This document shows, piece after piece, positions 1-8,784 of a DNA stretch of 64,000 bases (positions are counted from its first letter, which is position 1; the number at the start of each line of letters is the position of its first letter). The position numbers and the translations under genes were made by a program. The notes beneath the pieces are model-generated. The model worked only from the letters and a program-made list of their open reading frames with translations, made no database searches and was not told the origin of the DNA. This DNA comes from DATEMU01 sp964414585 (GTDB taxonomy: Bacteria > Planctomycetota > Phycisphaerae > UBA1845 > UTPLA1): NCBI GenBank assembly GCA_964414585.1, contig CAYPXR010000001.1:33141-97140 (forward strand), in the 5' to 3' direction.

Positions 1-354
1 TTCGAGGGCCTGGTCAGCCGGTTCGGCGTCGGTCCACGATTGGACCTCGCGGAGTCGGAGAATGACATCACCGTGAAAGCCGAGCTCCCCGGCGTGGACT
101 CGAAGGAAGTGGACGTCCAGGTGATCGGCAACACACTGACCATTCGCGGTGAGAAAAAACAGGAAAAGGAAGAGAAGAAGCGGGACTACCACTTCGTCGA
201 GCGGCAATATGGCGCCTTCCAGCGAAGCGTGCAACTTCCGACCACGGTCGACGCCGACAAAGTTGAGGCCGTTTTCAAGGACGGTGTCTTGACGGTCACG
301 ATCGCCAAGCGGCCCGGGGCCAAACCGAAGCGAATTTCGGTGAAGAACGGGTAA
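1..354 (+). CDS. Hsp20/alpha-crystallin small heat-shock protein (5' end outside window)
   Basis: This is an ATP-independent holdase chaperone that binds unfolding proteins in the cytoplasm. The reading frame is open from the first base, so the gene begins upstream and the TTG at 40 need not be a start. The visible 117 residues cover the alpha-crystallin domain: the segment ENDITVKAELPGV, the strand-turn LTIRGEK, a charged KKQEKEEKK stretch, and the family signature GVLTVTIAK near the C-terminus. The protein ends shortly after the domain with a basic tail (KPKRISVKNG). The gene converges on the DUF11 gene to the right, with a shared terminator hairpin between them. The family call is firm; the N-terminal arm cannot be judged. 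Confidence 0.95.
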   Translation, partial: FEGLVSRFGVGPRLDLAESENDITVKAELPGVDSKEVDVQVIGNTLTIRGEKKQEKEEKKRDYHFVERQYGAFQRSVQLPTTVDADKVEAVFKDGVLTVTIAKRPGAKPKRISVKNG

Positions 355-383
355 CACTCCAATCGACACTCAACAAAAAGAAA

Positions 384-410
384 GCCCCGGGCAGACGCCT
401 GGGGCCTTTT
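384..410. terminator. Bidirectional intrinsic terminator
   Basis: A 9-bp stem with one mismatch (GCCCCGGGC, 384-392, against GCCTGGGGC, 397-405) has a 4-nt loop. It is flanked by A residues on the left and TTTT on the right. It lies between the converging Hsp20 and DUF11 genes and can serve both strands. Confidence 0.8.
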
Positions 411-435
411 GTTTCAACGCGAATAAATCACGAGC

Positions 436-2217
436 CTATTGATAAATGTGCGTGCTTTCCGTCTCTTCGACCGGCGGGTTCTTGGCCTGATCGCTGGACA
501 TGGTGACGTGGAAGCGAACGTCGGCGGTGGCCGTGCCCTTCACCGTCACACGGAAAGTCGCCTTCGCCCTCGGCGCGAGCATCGGCAGCGGAGCAAACGT
601 CACCGTCTTGCCCTGCACTTGTGCCTGCGTCGGGCCGGTCGCGTTCACGTATTCTTCTTCCGCCGGAATGGTCGCCGTAATCACGATGTTGGTGCCGTCG
701 GCGGAACCCTGGTTGGTCACAATGATATCGTAGTGTTCCTGGGCCCCGACCTCGATGGGATCATCATTGTCGATGACTTCCAGCAAGACGGCGGGAATGC
801 CCAGGGCCTGCGTCGTCGCCGACGCGCTGGCTTCGGCGCAGTAGGCCTTGGCAACCACTGTGTTCTTGATCGTTCCAATCAACGTCGGCACGGCGGTCAA
901 AGAGACCTTTTGCGTGGCGCCGGCCGCCAGCACGCCGAGGTTCCACGTCACTTTGCCGCCGGAGATCTGACCGCCCTGGCTGGCCTCGGTCACGTTGCAA
1001 CCGGCGGAGAGGTCATCCACGATGACCGTGTCCTTGGCGACCGCGTCGCCTTCGTTGGTAATGGTGATGTCATACACGGCAGGCCGGCCGATGTAGCGCA
1101 CGTCCGGGCCGGTCTTCGTCAGCGTCAGCTTGGGCACGGTGACTCGCGTCGCCGCACTCGCGTTCGCCGACAGTCCGCCGTCTTCCTTGGCGGTGGCATT
1201 GTGCGAGTAATTGCCGACGGCAGACGCCTTCACGGTCGCGCTGAATTCCCGCGACTGATTCGCGCCAAGATCGCCCGCGTCAAAGGTCATTTCGGTACGA
1301 CCTTCGCCGGCGAGACCGTTGGCCAAGGGATGCGATACCTTGACGTTTCTGGCGACGCCCGAGCCGGTATTGGTCACTACGTACTTGATCGGAATCGGAT
1401 CGCAGAGGATGACTTCGGCCGGGGCCGTCACCGTCAATTGTAATGCCGGCTGAACGATTCGATTCGTCGCGCAGATCTCCGTTTTGAATGTGACCGTCGC
1501 GCAGTATTTCAGATCGCCGGTCGTCGTTGCCGAACCGTTCACCTGGACGGCGGTCGACTGGTGCGCGGCCAGGGTGCCGAGCGTCCAATGCGTCGTTCCG
1601 CCCGCCGCACTGGGCGTTGTGCCGGTCATCTTGAATGCGGACGGCACTTGTTCCGTCAATTCCAGATCGCGCACTTCCTGGCCCGTCAGGTTGGTCAATT
1701 TGATCTCGTACTGATAGGCCTCGCCCACGCGGACTTCGCCGGGAAGCGTGCGTTCCAGCAGGATCGCGCTCGTCGATCGCTCGCCGCTGGGATAATACGT
1801 CTCGGACCGACTGATTCCGGGCATCGGCGCCACCTGGATCGGCGCCGGTGCTGGTGACGTTACAACGTGAACCACCGGAGGCGGTGAGGACTGAATGACG
1901 CGACCCGGAGGCGTGCTGACTGCCGGCGCGGCGGATTCGTGCATGAGTTGCATCTGCCCGGAGACCGGCGCGGAAGGCGGCACGTTGGCGGGGGCCGGCT
2001 GGATCCTCGCCGCGGGAGCCGGGGCAACTGGCGGTGACGGAGGCGACTCCGCGCCCTCGTCAGATTCATCCCGATCGGAGGAGTTCGCCGGAGGGTTTTC
2101 CCCCTTGGCCTTGGGCATATACGGCCGGGGGTCTTTGCCTTGCTGGGCAAGAACCGTCGCCGACGCCGCCAAAACAAAAAATGCGATGCCAAGCCGAGTC
2201 ATTCCATGACGCATCAT
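436..2217 (-). CDS. Secreted DUF11-repeat protein
   Basis: This is an exported protein of 593 residues with no known enzymatic role. A signal peptide (about residues 1-25, ending VLAQQ) is followed by a proline-rich low-complexity stretch (about 27-140). Then come about four Ig-like DUF11 beta-sandwich domains (about 150-240, 255-360, 362-460, 475-590), recognisable by repeats such as YDITITNEGDAVAKDTVIVD and YEIKLTNLTG. Such domains usually build surface or extracellular filaments or adhesins. The start is supported by GGGAG seven bases upstream of the ATG. The C-terminal 115 residues, ending ESTHIYQ, closely match the next gene upstream, so the two are tandem paralogues. No anchor or sorting motif was found. 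Confidence 0.85.
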   Translation of the reverse strand: MMRHGMTRLGIAFFVLAASATVLAQQGKDPRPYMPKAKGENPPANSSDRDESDEGAESPPSPPVAPAPAARIQPAPANVPPSAPVSGQMQLMHESAAPAVSTPPGRVIQSSPPPVVHVVTSPAPAPIQVAPMPGISRSETYYPSGERSTSAILLERTLPGEVRVGEAYQYEIKLTNLTGQEVRDLELTEQVPSAFKMTGTTPSAAGGTTHWTLGTLAAHQSTAVQVNGSATTTGDLKYCATVTFKTEICATNRIVQPALQLTVTAPAEVILCDPIPIKYVVTNTGSGVARNVKVSHPLANGLAGEGRTEMTFDAGDLGANQSREFSATVKASAVGNYSHNATAKEDGGLSANASAATRVTVPKLTLTKTGPDVRYIGRPAVYDITITNEGDAVAKDTVIVDDLSAGCNVTEASQGGQISGGKVTWNLGVLAAGATQKVSLTAVPTLIGTIKNTVVAKAYCAEASASATTQALGIPAVLLEVIDNDDPIEVGAQEHYDIIVTNQGSADGTNIVITATIPAEEEYVNATGPTQAQVQGKTVTFAPLPMLAPRAKATFRVTVKGTATADVRFHVTMSSDQAKNPPVEETESTHIYQ

Positions 2218-2308
2218 TTTCGTCTCCCTACGTTAGCTTATTGGCATCGGCCATGGGCCCGTGTTGAAACAAGCCCACGGCCTTTGCCGAATGTGCCAGG
2301 CCTTCCTC

Positions 2309-4570
2309 TCAATAAATATGCGTGCTCTCGGTCTCCTCGATCGGCGTCTGGGCCTGATCGCTGGTGACCGTCGTCTTGAAGCGCACGTCGTTCGCACCCG
2401 TACCCTTGACCGTCACGCGGTATTTCACCGTCGCCTTCGGGGCCAACGTGCCCAGCGGGGCGAACGTCACCGTCTTGCCCTGATTCGTACCGTTGGTCGG
2501 ACCGGTCGCGGAAACGAATTCCTCTTCCGGCGGCAACGTACAGGTCACGTTGATGTTCGTGCCGTTGGACGATCCCTGGTTGTTGATGCTGATCTCATAG
2601 ACCGTGCTCGCGCCCACTTCGATCGGATCGGAGAGGTCCACGACTTCGAGGAGGATGCCGGGGATGCCTTCGACCTTGACCGTCGCGTTGGCGCTGGCTT
2701 CGGCGCAGTACGCACGAGCCGTCGCCGTATTCTGCATCGAGCCGATCTGCGTCATCTTAAAGTCGGCGGTGACCGTCTTCGACGCGCCAGGCGCGAGTGT
2801 GCCCAGGTTCCAGGTCAACTGGCTGCCGCTCATTCGGCCGCCGTCGCTGGCGGAGACGAACTGCATGCCGGAAGCAACAGTGTCCACGAGGACCGTATCC
2901 CGCGCCGGGGCGTTGCCCTCGTTCGAAACCTTGATTTCGTAAGTCGCCGGGCGACCCAGGAAGCGCATGGCCGGACCGCTCTTGGCGACCGTCAAGACCG
3001 GCATCACCACGCGGGTCGAGCAGTGCGCTTCGGCGGTCAGACCGTTGTCCGCCGTGGCATTCGCGTTGATCGCATAATCGGCGGCGCTGCCCGCGCGAAC
3101 CTGGAAGCTCGCGTCCTTGCTTTGACCGGCTTCAAGCGTGCCGGCGTCAAAGGTGAGGGCCGTCCGCTTGTCGGAGGTCATCAAACCGCTCGGCAGTTGA
3201 ATGCTGACTTTGACGTTGTGTGCCGCGCCGTCGCCCGGATTGCGCACGATCACGCGGTAGGGAATCGGATCGCAGAGCAGGACCTCCGCCTGGCACTGGA
3301 GTTCGAGCGCCAGCTTCGGCGCCACGATAACCGTGTCAGCGCAGGCATTAGCCGAAAGGCCGCCCGCAGCGGTCACATCCGCGCAGTTGTGATAGGTGCC
3401 GGGCTGCGTGCCCTTGACGGTTACGCTGATCGACGCGCTCGCGCCGGCCGCCAGGGTGCCTAGCGACCACGAGAGCGACTGGCCGGAGACGCTTGCGCCG
3501 GGGTTGCTCGACACATAGTCGATGCCCGCGGGGAGGTTGTCCGTCACGGCCACGCTGGTCGCTTCCGCCCGTCCGGGGTTTGAAACGACGATGTCGTAGT
3601 TGAAGTTTTGATAAGCCAATACTCGTGCCGGGGCTCGCTTGGTGATCGCGATCTTCGGCGCGACCCACGTCTTGGTCGTCTGGCCCGTGGCGATGTGCGC
3701 GCCGGGCTTGCAGCACGGAACGTTTTCCGGCCGGAAGATGTCGATCTGAATGTCGTTCACGCCTTCGGCGGGCGTGTCCTGGTTGAGCGTGGCTGTTGCC
3801 AGACCCTGTCCGTCGGTCTTCACCGTCAGCGGTTCGATGTGTCCGGCCGGGCCCGTCGCAAGTTTGTAGATGACGTCATAGCCGACGAGCGGCGAGCCGT
3901 CGGAGTGCTTATAGACTTTCGTGACGAGCTGATGCGGAGTGCCGACCAGGTTGGTCGCCGGCGGCGGCCAGTCCCAATCGACGTCGTACCAGTGCTTGAC
4001 CGCGAAGACCTTGTGCTTGCTCCAGTCGTAAATCGCCGGGCAGTAGGCGATGATGTGCGTGTCGCCTTCGACCGGCGAAGTGATGACGCACCACGTCTGG
4101 CCTTCCGTCAAAGTGACGTCGTCGCTGGGATCGTCGTTGCCGCGCGTCAGAACATGCGCGTAGTTATTGGTGTGCGAAACGGCGAACGAGTTGGTCATCT
4201 TGTAGCCGCGGCTGGCGCGGAAACCGCTCTCGTCCACTTCGACGATGTTGCCGACGCTGCCTTCGGCGATGATCCATTCAATGCGCCGATTGGGCAGGGG
4301 CTTGCCGTCCTTGTCCTTGACCGTCGCAATGAGGATGTGCTGCGTGTTGACCGGGTTCACCGCTTCGAGCGGCGTCACTTCCAGCGTTGCCGCGAACGGG
4401 TCCCAATTCGTGTAATAGCCGCCCTCGGGAGGCTTCGGGTGCGTCGGAATCTGATCGCCGGTCGCCGGCCAGGTCGCCGAGTGCGGCATGCTGTTGCGAC
4501 AACCCATCAGACCGAGCGTCGCGGCAAAGACGACGGCCAGGACGATTGAACTGCGATACAAGGGCTTCAT
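2309..4570 (-). CDS. DUF11-repeat lipoprotein with Big-1-like N-terminal domains
   Basis: This is a predicted lipoprotein of 753 residues. The start at 4570 is preferred over an upstream in-frame codon because GGAGGATCGT lies just before this ATG and the signal sequence begins there. The signal peptide ends in a lipobox, LMGC, about residue 23. Residues about 60-330 look like invasin/Big-1 type domains (for example KDKDGKPLPNRRIEWI and KHSDGSPLVGYDVIYK). They are followed by about four DUF11 domains to the C-terminus, which ends TESTHIY. It resembles the downstream DUF11 gene in its C-terminal half. A surface structural or adhesion role is inferred from domain content only. Confidence 0.85.
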   Translation of the reverse strand: MKPLYRSSIVLAVVFAATLGLMGCRNSMPHSATWPATGDQIPTHPKPPEGGYYTNWDPFAATLEVTPLEAVNPVNTQHILIATVKDKDGKPLPNRRIEWIIAEGSVGNIVEVDESGFRASRGYKMTNSFAVSHTNNYAHVLTRGNDDPSDDVTLTEGQTWCVITSPVEGDTHIIAYCPAIYDWSKHKVFAVKHWYDVDWDWPPPATNLVGTPHQLVTKVYKHSDGSPLVGYDVIYKLATGPAGHIEPLTVKTDGQGLATATLNQDTPAEGVNDIQIDIFRPENVPCCKPGAHIATGQTTKTWVAPKIAITKRAPARVLAYQNFNYDIVVSNPGRAEATSVAVTDNLPAGIDYVSSNPGASVSGQSLSWSLGTLAAGASASISVTVKGTQPGTYHNCADVTAAGGLSANACADTVIVAPKLALELQCQAEVLLCDPIPYRVIVRNPGDGAAHNVKVSIQLPSGLMTSDKRTALTFDAGTLEAGQSKDASFQVRAGSAADYAINANATADNGLTAEAHCSTRVVMPVLTVAKSGPAMRFLGRPATYEIKVSNEGNAPARDTVLVDTVASGMQFVSASDGGRMSGSQLTWNLGTLAPGASKTVTADFKMTQIGSMQNTATARAYCAEASANATVKVEGIPGILLEVVDLSDPIEVGASTVYEISINNQGSSNGTNINVTCTLPPEEEFVSATGPTNGTNQGKTVTFAPLGTLAPKATVKYRVTVKGTGANDVRFKTTVTSDQAQTPIEETESTHIY

Positions 4571-4986
4571 ACGATCCTCCCAAGCTGACGCCGCCTCCCG
4601 GCGACGCGTTTCCCTTCCGAAAAGCACCGATTTACGACCTACTGGTCTTCGCGCACGACGGCCCGAAAATGGGCCGGCCCGCTCGACACGTCGAAATTGA
4701 TTCGTCACGAACGCACCTGGACTTTCGGAGGAAAAGACTACGAGCCCCTGGACCCGCTCAAAAAGCGTAGGGACCTGCGTACGTGACGGTAATAGCGACG
4801 AACGCCAACGCTGATCGTCTTTTTTATGGGTGTCGTTCCTCCACCGCCGCGATTCGCGAACAGGATTCTGTTCGCCTCGATCCCTCGGCTCGCGCGGCGG
4901 CGCTTTCCTCCCAGACCTGCATTATATCAAATGGATCTTAACGAAAGAAGAATATCGGCCGATGGATGCGATGGTATTTCAAGTGT
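4571..4986. other. Intergenic region upstream of the DUF11 lipoprotein
   Basis: There is no convincing gene here. Near the lipoprotein gene is a small hairpin (GGCCC-GAAAAT-GGGCC, about 4664-4679) that would fall in its 5' leader. An AT-richer stretch lies at about 4920-4990. No promoter could be assigned with confidence. Confidence 0.5.
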
Positions 4987-5367
4987 TTATGGGACTCGCG
5001 CGCCCTCGCGCTCGCTTGACGGACCGGTGGACGATTCGTGCCCCTCGTCATCCCAATACTTCCATTCCCCTACTTTTTCACCGAGGCGATAGGTCCCTTC
5101 CGAAGCTTTTTGCCCGTTTGCGTGGAAGGTCACCCAATGGCCATGTCGCCGATATTCGTCCCAGCCGACGCGCTTGACGTAACCTCGCGCCGTCACTCGG
5201 CCAGTCGCCGGATCTTTCTCCTCGGAGGAGAGCACGCCGCTGATGAACCAGACGTACGAAAACCAACCGACGAGGACGAGAAAGGGAATGAGGGCGGCCA
5301 TCCGTGGAATGCGGCGGGACGAGCCGCTCGATTTCGCAGCCAGTTCTTGAAGGGGTGTCTTTGACAA
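4987..5367 (-). CDS. Membrane-anchored MORN-like repeat protein
   Basis: This is a 126-residue protein with one transmembrane segment (about residues 23-45, AALIPFLVLVGWFSYVWF). The soluble part carries MORN-like repeats (GHWVTFHANGQKASEGTY and GEKVGEWKYWDDEG, about residues 77-110). Such repeats occur in toxin-antitoxin-associated and membrane-associated bacterial proteins and form beta-hairpins; a precise function cannot be assigned. The gene lies just downstream of sdhB on the same strand with only 8 bases between them, so it is probably co-transcribed. Confidence 0.7.
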   Translation of the reverse strand: MSKTPLQELAAKSSGSSRRIPRMAALIPFLVLVGWFSYVWFISGVLSSEEKDPATGRVTARGYVKRVGWDEYRRHGHWVTFHANGQKASEGTYRLGEKVGEWKYWDDEGHESSTGPSSEREGARVP

Positions 5368-5375
5368 GGGCGGGC

Positions 5376-6209
5376 CTAACGTGACAACCAGCGTTTGATC
5401 GCATGGATCGACGTGTCACGCCCGGCCTTGGCGATCGAGCGCGTCAGCGGAATGTCCTTGGGGCAGACTTTCACACAATTTTGCGCGTTGCCGCAATCGG
5501 TGATCCCGCCGGGACCCATCAATCCTTCCAGCCGTTCCGAATTCGATAGCTTGCCGGTCGGGTGACTGTTGAACAGGATCGCCTGGGAGATCACCGCGGG
5601 ACCGATGAAGGCCTTGTCAAATTCCTGATCCTGTCGCGATTTGAAATCCGCGTCGCTCTCGCCGGGCCATCGTTCCAACTCGACCTTGGAATATTGCGGG
5701 CACGCCTCCATGCAGCAGCCGCAGGTCATGCACTGCGACAACGGATAGGCCTCCTCCTGGTCCTGCGGCCCTTGCACGGGACCCGCGCCGGCCTCGTGGT
5801 AACCGTCGACGGGAATCCACGCCTTGACGCGCTTGAGCCCGCGAAACATCCGTCGGCGATCGACCATGAGGTCGCGCACGACGGGAAACTTGTTCATCGG
5901 TTCCAACTCGATCTCGCCCGCGCCGGTCCGGCCGATGTCGTCGACCAGCGCGGTACACGCCTGTCGCACGCGTCCGTTGATGACCATCGTGCAGGCCCCG
6001 CAGACCTCTTCGAGACAATTGCAATCCCAGACGACCGGCGTAGACGTCGCATGTTCGCCCAGCGGCACCGGATGAGCGGCGATCGATTGCAGTGCGGAAA
6101 TGACGTTCATCCCCGGTACATGCGGGACGGCGAAGCTCTGCCAATAGCGCCCGCCGCCGGGTCGGTCCTGTCGGGCAATACGAAAAACGACGGCATCCTT
6201 GGTCGTCAT
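5376..6209 (-). CDS. sdhB: Succinate dehydrogenase/fumarate reductase iron-sulfur subunit
   Basis: This is the electron-transfer subunit of complex II (277 residues), working between the flavoprotein SdhA and the membrane quinone site. The [2Fe-2S] cluster motif is CNCLEEVCGACTM plus a later Cys. The C-terminal ferredoxin-like half has CMTCGCCMEACP and CGNAQNCVKVCPKDIP for the other two clusters. The length suits the B. subtilis-type SdhB. The start at 6209 has AGGAG about ten bases upstream; a longer in-frame start at 6242 exists but lacks this. No sdhA or sdhC lies in the window, because the upstream neighbour is a DUF1801 gene, so the complex is split in this genome. Confidence 0.95.
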   Translation of the reverse strand: MTTKDAVVFRIARQDRPGGGRYWQSFAVPHVPGMNVISALQSIAAHPVPLGEHATSTPVVWDCNCLEEVCGACTMVINGRVRQACTALVDDIGRTGAGEIELEPMNKFPVVRDLMVDRRRMFRGLKRVKAWIPVDGYHEAGAGPVQGPQDQEEAYPLSQCMTCGCCMEACPQYSKVELERWPGESDADFKSRQDQEFDKAFIGPAVISQAILFNSHPTGKLSNSERLEGLMGPGGITDCGNAQNCVKVCPKDIPLTRSIAKAGRDTSIHAIKRWLSR

Positions 6210-6344
6210 GTGGTGCGATTCTCCTGTCGTAGCGTGTTCCATGGCTGATGGGATTATATCGGCCGGGAGAGATTGTCCAACAGGTCAAGATTCGAAGTGA
6301 AGCCATGCGTAATTGCACAAACCCCAGTGGACGATCGTCAAGGA

Positions 6345-6821
6345 TCAGACGTGCGCGATCCACTCGCGGATGATGGCCTTGAGTGCTAGCCGCTTGGCTT
6401 GGATGTCCTTGCCGTCGGCGAAGGTCACGAGACAGCGATCCTTGGCGAGCCACTTCAGCAAGCCCTTGGGGTCGGCGATCTTCAACGCCTTGGAGTTGTC
6501 ATTCACCTTTGCGCCGAAGTGAAGAATGAGCCAGACCCGTGAATCGCCGCCCCTGCCGCGCAAGTTGACGGTCGCGAAATACTCCGTGGTGCGGAAGCTC
6601 GGGGCGTTCCACTTAATGCCTTCGCTGATCCTGGGGCTCACGCCGAGAATGAGCTGTCGCACGGCCTCAACGTCTTTCTTCATTGGATGGTTGAGCTTCT
6701 TCATGAAAGCTTCCACCTCCCGGTCGGTCCGGGAGCTTGCTTTGGAAGTGGCCGAGTTGCGGCGTTCCTGAACTTCCTTGGCAGGCTTTGTTTTCTTGGT
6801 CATAGGACTTCTCGAGGCCAT
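6345..6821 (-). CDS. DUF1801 family protein
   Basis: A 158-residue protein with a lysine-rich N-terminus, followed from about residue 35 by the YdhG-like DUF1801 domain (HPMKKDVEAVRQLILG, EGIKWNAPSF, LILHFGAK). The family is cytoplasmic and of unknown biochemical role, though structurally related to iron-chaperone frataxin-like folds. The start ATG overlaps the stop of the GNAT gene (TAATG), which suggests translational coupling. An alternative ATG lies at 6803. It is the last gene of the operon that starts at the ArsR gene near 9147. Confidence 0.8.
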   Translation of the reverse strand: MASRSPMTKKTKPAKEVQERRNSATSKASSRTDREVEAFMKKLNHPMKKDVEAVRQLILGVSPRISEGIKWNAPSFRTTEYFATVNLRGRGGDSRVWLILHFGAKVNDNSKALKIADPKGLLKWLAKDRCLVTFADGKDIQAKRLALKAIIREWIAHV

Positions 6822-7372
6822 TAATTTCGGTATGCGGATTTCATCAGCTCATATTCCACGCTGATGATCGATTTTCCGTTTCGGTCCGTTCGCTCTCGGT
6901 CCCGCGCGTAGACCGCGCCGATCTTTTCCACGGCCCGTCGTGAACGCCAATTTTCCGGACCGATCAGAAAATAGACGCGGTCAACGAACTGAAAGGCGTG
7001 ATCGAGCATGAGCCGCTTCATCTCGCCGTTGTATTCGCCGCCCCAATACGACCGGGCAAGAAACGTCCAGCCGATCTCGACCTCGCTCTTTCCGGCATCG
7101 TAATGACAGTACCGCGACGAGCCGATGACCTGCCCCATCTTGCGATCGATGACGGCAAACGCCCCCTTTGAATCCAGGGCTCCCTGGAAGAACTCTCGAA
7201 ACACTTCCTCTTTGTAACGTTCTCTTGCGGGGTGCTGCTCCCAGATGAGCGGATCGGATGCAACGGAAAAGAGGGCCGACCAATCGTCCGGCCGCAACGC
7301 CCGAAGCTCCAACAACTCACCCATCAAGTTCGATTGCCAATCCGGTTGCATGAGGCTTTCCATGACGATCAC
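6821..7372 (-). CDS. GNAT family N-acetyltransferase (RimJ/RimL-like)
   Basis: This acetyl-CoA-dependent acetyltransferase has about 183 residues. The domain order is that of the RimJ/RimL branch: an N-terminal strand (LLELRALRPDDW), a central VIGSSRYCHYD strand, the SEVEIGWTFL and YWGGEYNGEMKRLMLDHAF acetyl-CoA loop, and NWRSRRAVEKIGAV near the end. The substrate is not predictable. The GTG at 7372 follows the upstream stop directly; ATG at 7363 is an alternative. The gene is coupled to both neighbours within the ArsR-SRPBCC operon. Confidence 0.85.
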   Translation of the reverse strand: MIVMESLMQPDWQSNLMGELLELRALRPDDWSALFSVASDPLIWEQHPARERYKEEVFREFFQGALDSKGAFAVIDRKMGQVIGSSRYCHYDAGKSEVEIGWTFLARSYWGGEYNGEMKRLMLDHAFQFVDRVYFLIGPENWRSRRAVEKIGAVYARDRERTDRNGKSIISVEYELMKSAYRN

Positions 7373-7759
7373 TTACGGTGAATGAGCCGCACTGTTCTGA
7401 AAATACTCCGTCGTATGTGGCCGAAAGAGAAACCAGATGATCGCCCCGAATACCATGCAGTGTACCGCCAGCTCCGACATCGAGTGCAACACGCTGAGGA
7501 CAATGTGAAACGCCATCCAGGCGACCAGCAGCCAACGCGCCCAACCACGTCCTTGTAGCAGATACGCGCCGCCCACCGCCGCAACGATACCGCTGGCCGA
7601 GGAATAAAAGGAGTCGACGAGTGGTTCCGGCCTGACCTCGGCCTCAGCGTGGGATCTCGCGCCGCCGACCAACGGCCAAAGGCCGCGAACCACTCCCACC
7701 GTTCCAACGGCGATGAAAAGCCAGCCGATGATCGCGATCGAAACGGGGCGCTTGTTCAT
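7373..7759 (-). CDS. Small integral membrane protein
   Basis: A 128-residue protein with about four hydrophobic segments (about residues 7-32, 50-66, 70-88, 95-112) and no recognised family. Its ATG lies one base after the stop of the upstream SRPBCC gene (TGAGATG), so it is probably translated by coupling. The position between the SRPBCC genes and GNAT suggests a shared regulon, but function is unknown. Confidence 0.65.
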   Translation of the reverse strand: MNKRPVSIAIIGWLFIAVGTVGVVRGLWPLVGGARSHAEAEVRPEPLVDSFYSSASGIVAAVGGAYLLQGRGWARWLLVAWMAFHIVLSVLHSMSELAVHCMVFGAIIWFLFRPHTTEYFQNSAAHSP

Positions 7760-7760
7760 C

Positions 7761-8255
7761 TCACCGAATCTGCCCGGACGCCAGCATTTGTTCGAGCTGA
7801 TCGTAACCGGCGGAGACGCCGTGCTCCATGCCCGACGCGAGCAACCCGTCACGGGCTTCCTTCGTCGGGAATCGGACGGTCGTAATCACCGTCGTCTTTC
7901 CCGACCGCTCCGTGAACTCCAGCGTCGCCATTTGCTGTCCGGCCTGGGCGTCGCAGCCCGTTTCAAACGACTCCATGCGGACGATGCGAACCTCTGGCAC
8001 GACCTCTCGATAAACCCCATGCATCGCCATCGCAACTTTTCCGTCGGGCCCGGCCCATTCCCACCGAAACGAACCGCCGACTCTCAGATCTTCGCGGCAC
8101 TCCGTCATGGACCAGCCGGGCGGCAAAAACAACCAGCGCCGGATGAATTCCGGCGACGTCATGGCTTTCCAGACCAGGTGCCGCGGCGCGTCGAGGTCGC
8201 GGGTCATCACGATTTCGAGATCGGACGGCAATGTAATCTTCAATGTATTCTTCAT
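7761..8255 (-). CDS. SRPBCC/AHSA1-domain protein
   Basis: This 164-residue protein has the START-like AHSA1 fold, which binds hydrophobic ligands in a deep cavity. Diagnostic stretches are TRDLDAPRHLVWKAMTSPE near the N-terminus, GGSFRWEWAGPDGK in the middle, and a C-terminal helix (MEHGVSAGYDQLEQMLAS). The start at 8255 is preferred because AGAGGT lies just upstream. It is a paralogue of the gene next upstream, and both sit behind an ArsR regulator, a frequent arrangement whose ligand is generally unknown. Confidence 0.88.
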   Translation of the reverse strand: MKNTLKITLPSDLEIVMTRDLDAPRHLVWKAMTSPEFIRRWLFLPPGWSMTECREDLRVGGSFRWEWAGPDGKVAMAMHGVYREVVPEVRIVRMESFETGCDAQAGQQMATLEFTERSGKTTVITTVRFPTKEARDGLLASGMEHGVSAGYDQLEQMLASGQIR

Positions 8256-8295
8256 CGGGGACCTCTGTTTTTGCTGGTTCGCTCCGTTCGGTCGC

Positions 8296-8772
8296 TCAGG
8301 ACAGCGTGGCCAACAGCTCTTCAAGTCGGTCGCAGGATTCGTTGGCGCCCTGCTCCATTCCGGACGCGATCATTCCATCTCGATCCTCCTTCGATGCGAA
8401 AGCCGATCGAGTCGTCACCCGCGTCCTGCCCTTTTGTTCTTGAAAGGTTATCGACTCCGTCATGACGTGGCCGGCCATCATTTCGAATTCGAAGGTATAG
8501 ACCAGCTTTTCAGGCGGAACGACTTCGCGATAAATCCCGTTGAATGCAAACTCGTTCCCTTCCGCGTCCGTGCACACGAATCGCCAAACGCCGCCGGGCT
8601 TCACGTCCATCCGGTCAACGATGGTGGTATGGTTGCGGAGTCCCCACCATCGGGGAATCAACCGGGGATCCGTATAGGCCCTGAAGAGCAAGTTTCGCGG
8701 TGCGGCAAATTCGCGCGTCATCACGATTTCCCGATCGGACGGCGTGGCGACACTCAGGCGATTGGCGATCAT
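8296..8772 (-). CDS. SRPBCC/AHSA1-domain protein
   Basis: A 158-residue START-like protein. Signatures are REFAAPRNLLFRAYTDP, IPRWWGLRNHTT, GGVWRFVCTDAEGNEF and the final helix EQGANESCDRLEELLA. It follows the ArsR gene by 12 bases and precedes the second SRPBCC gene by 40 bases. Proteins of this type are often co-regulated with an ArsR repressor that senses the same unknown hydrophobic or toxic compound. No catalytic residues can be named. Confidence 0.9.
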   Translation of the reverse strand: MIANRLSVATPSDREIVMTREFAAPRNLLFRAYTDPRLIPRWWGLRNHTTIVDRMDVKPGGVWRFVCTDAEGNEFAFNGIYREVVPPEKLVYTFEFEMMAGHVMTESITFQEQKGRTRVTTRSAFASKEDRDGMIASGMEQGANESCDRLEELLATLS

Positions 8773-8784
8773 TTCAGTTCTCCT

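Noticed and set aside
439..4708. Long open frames opposite and alongside the DUF11 genes
   Set aside because: They are antisense or out of frame with recognised domains and have Arg/Gly/Ala-rich translations typical of high-GC shadow frames.
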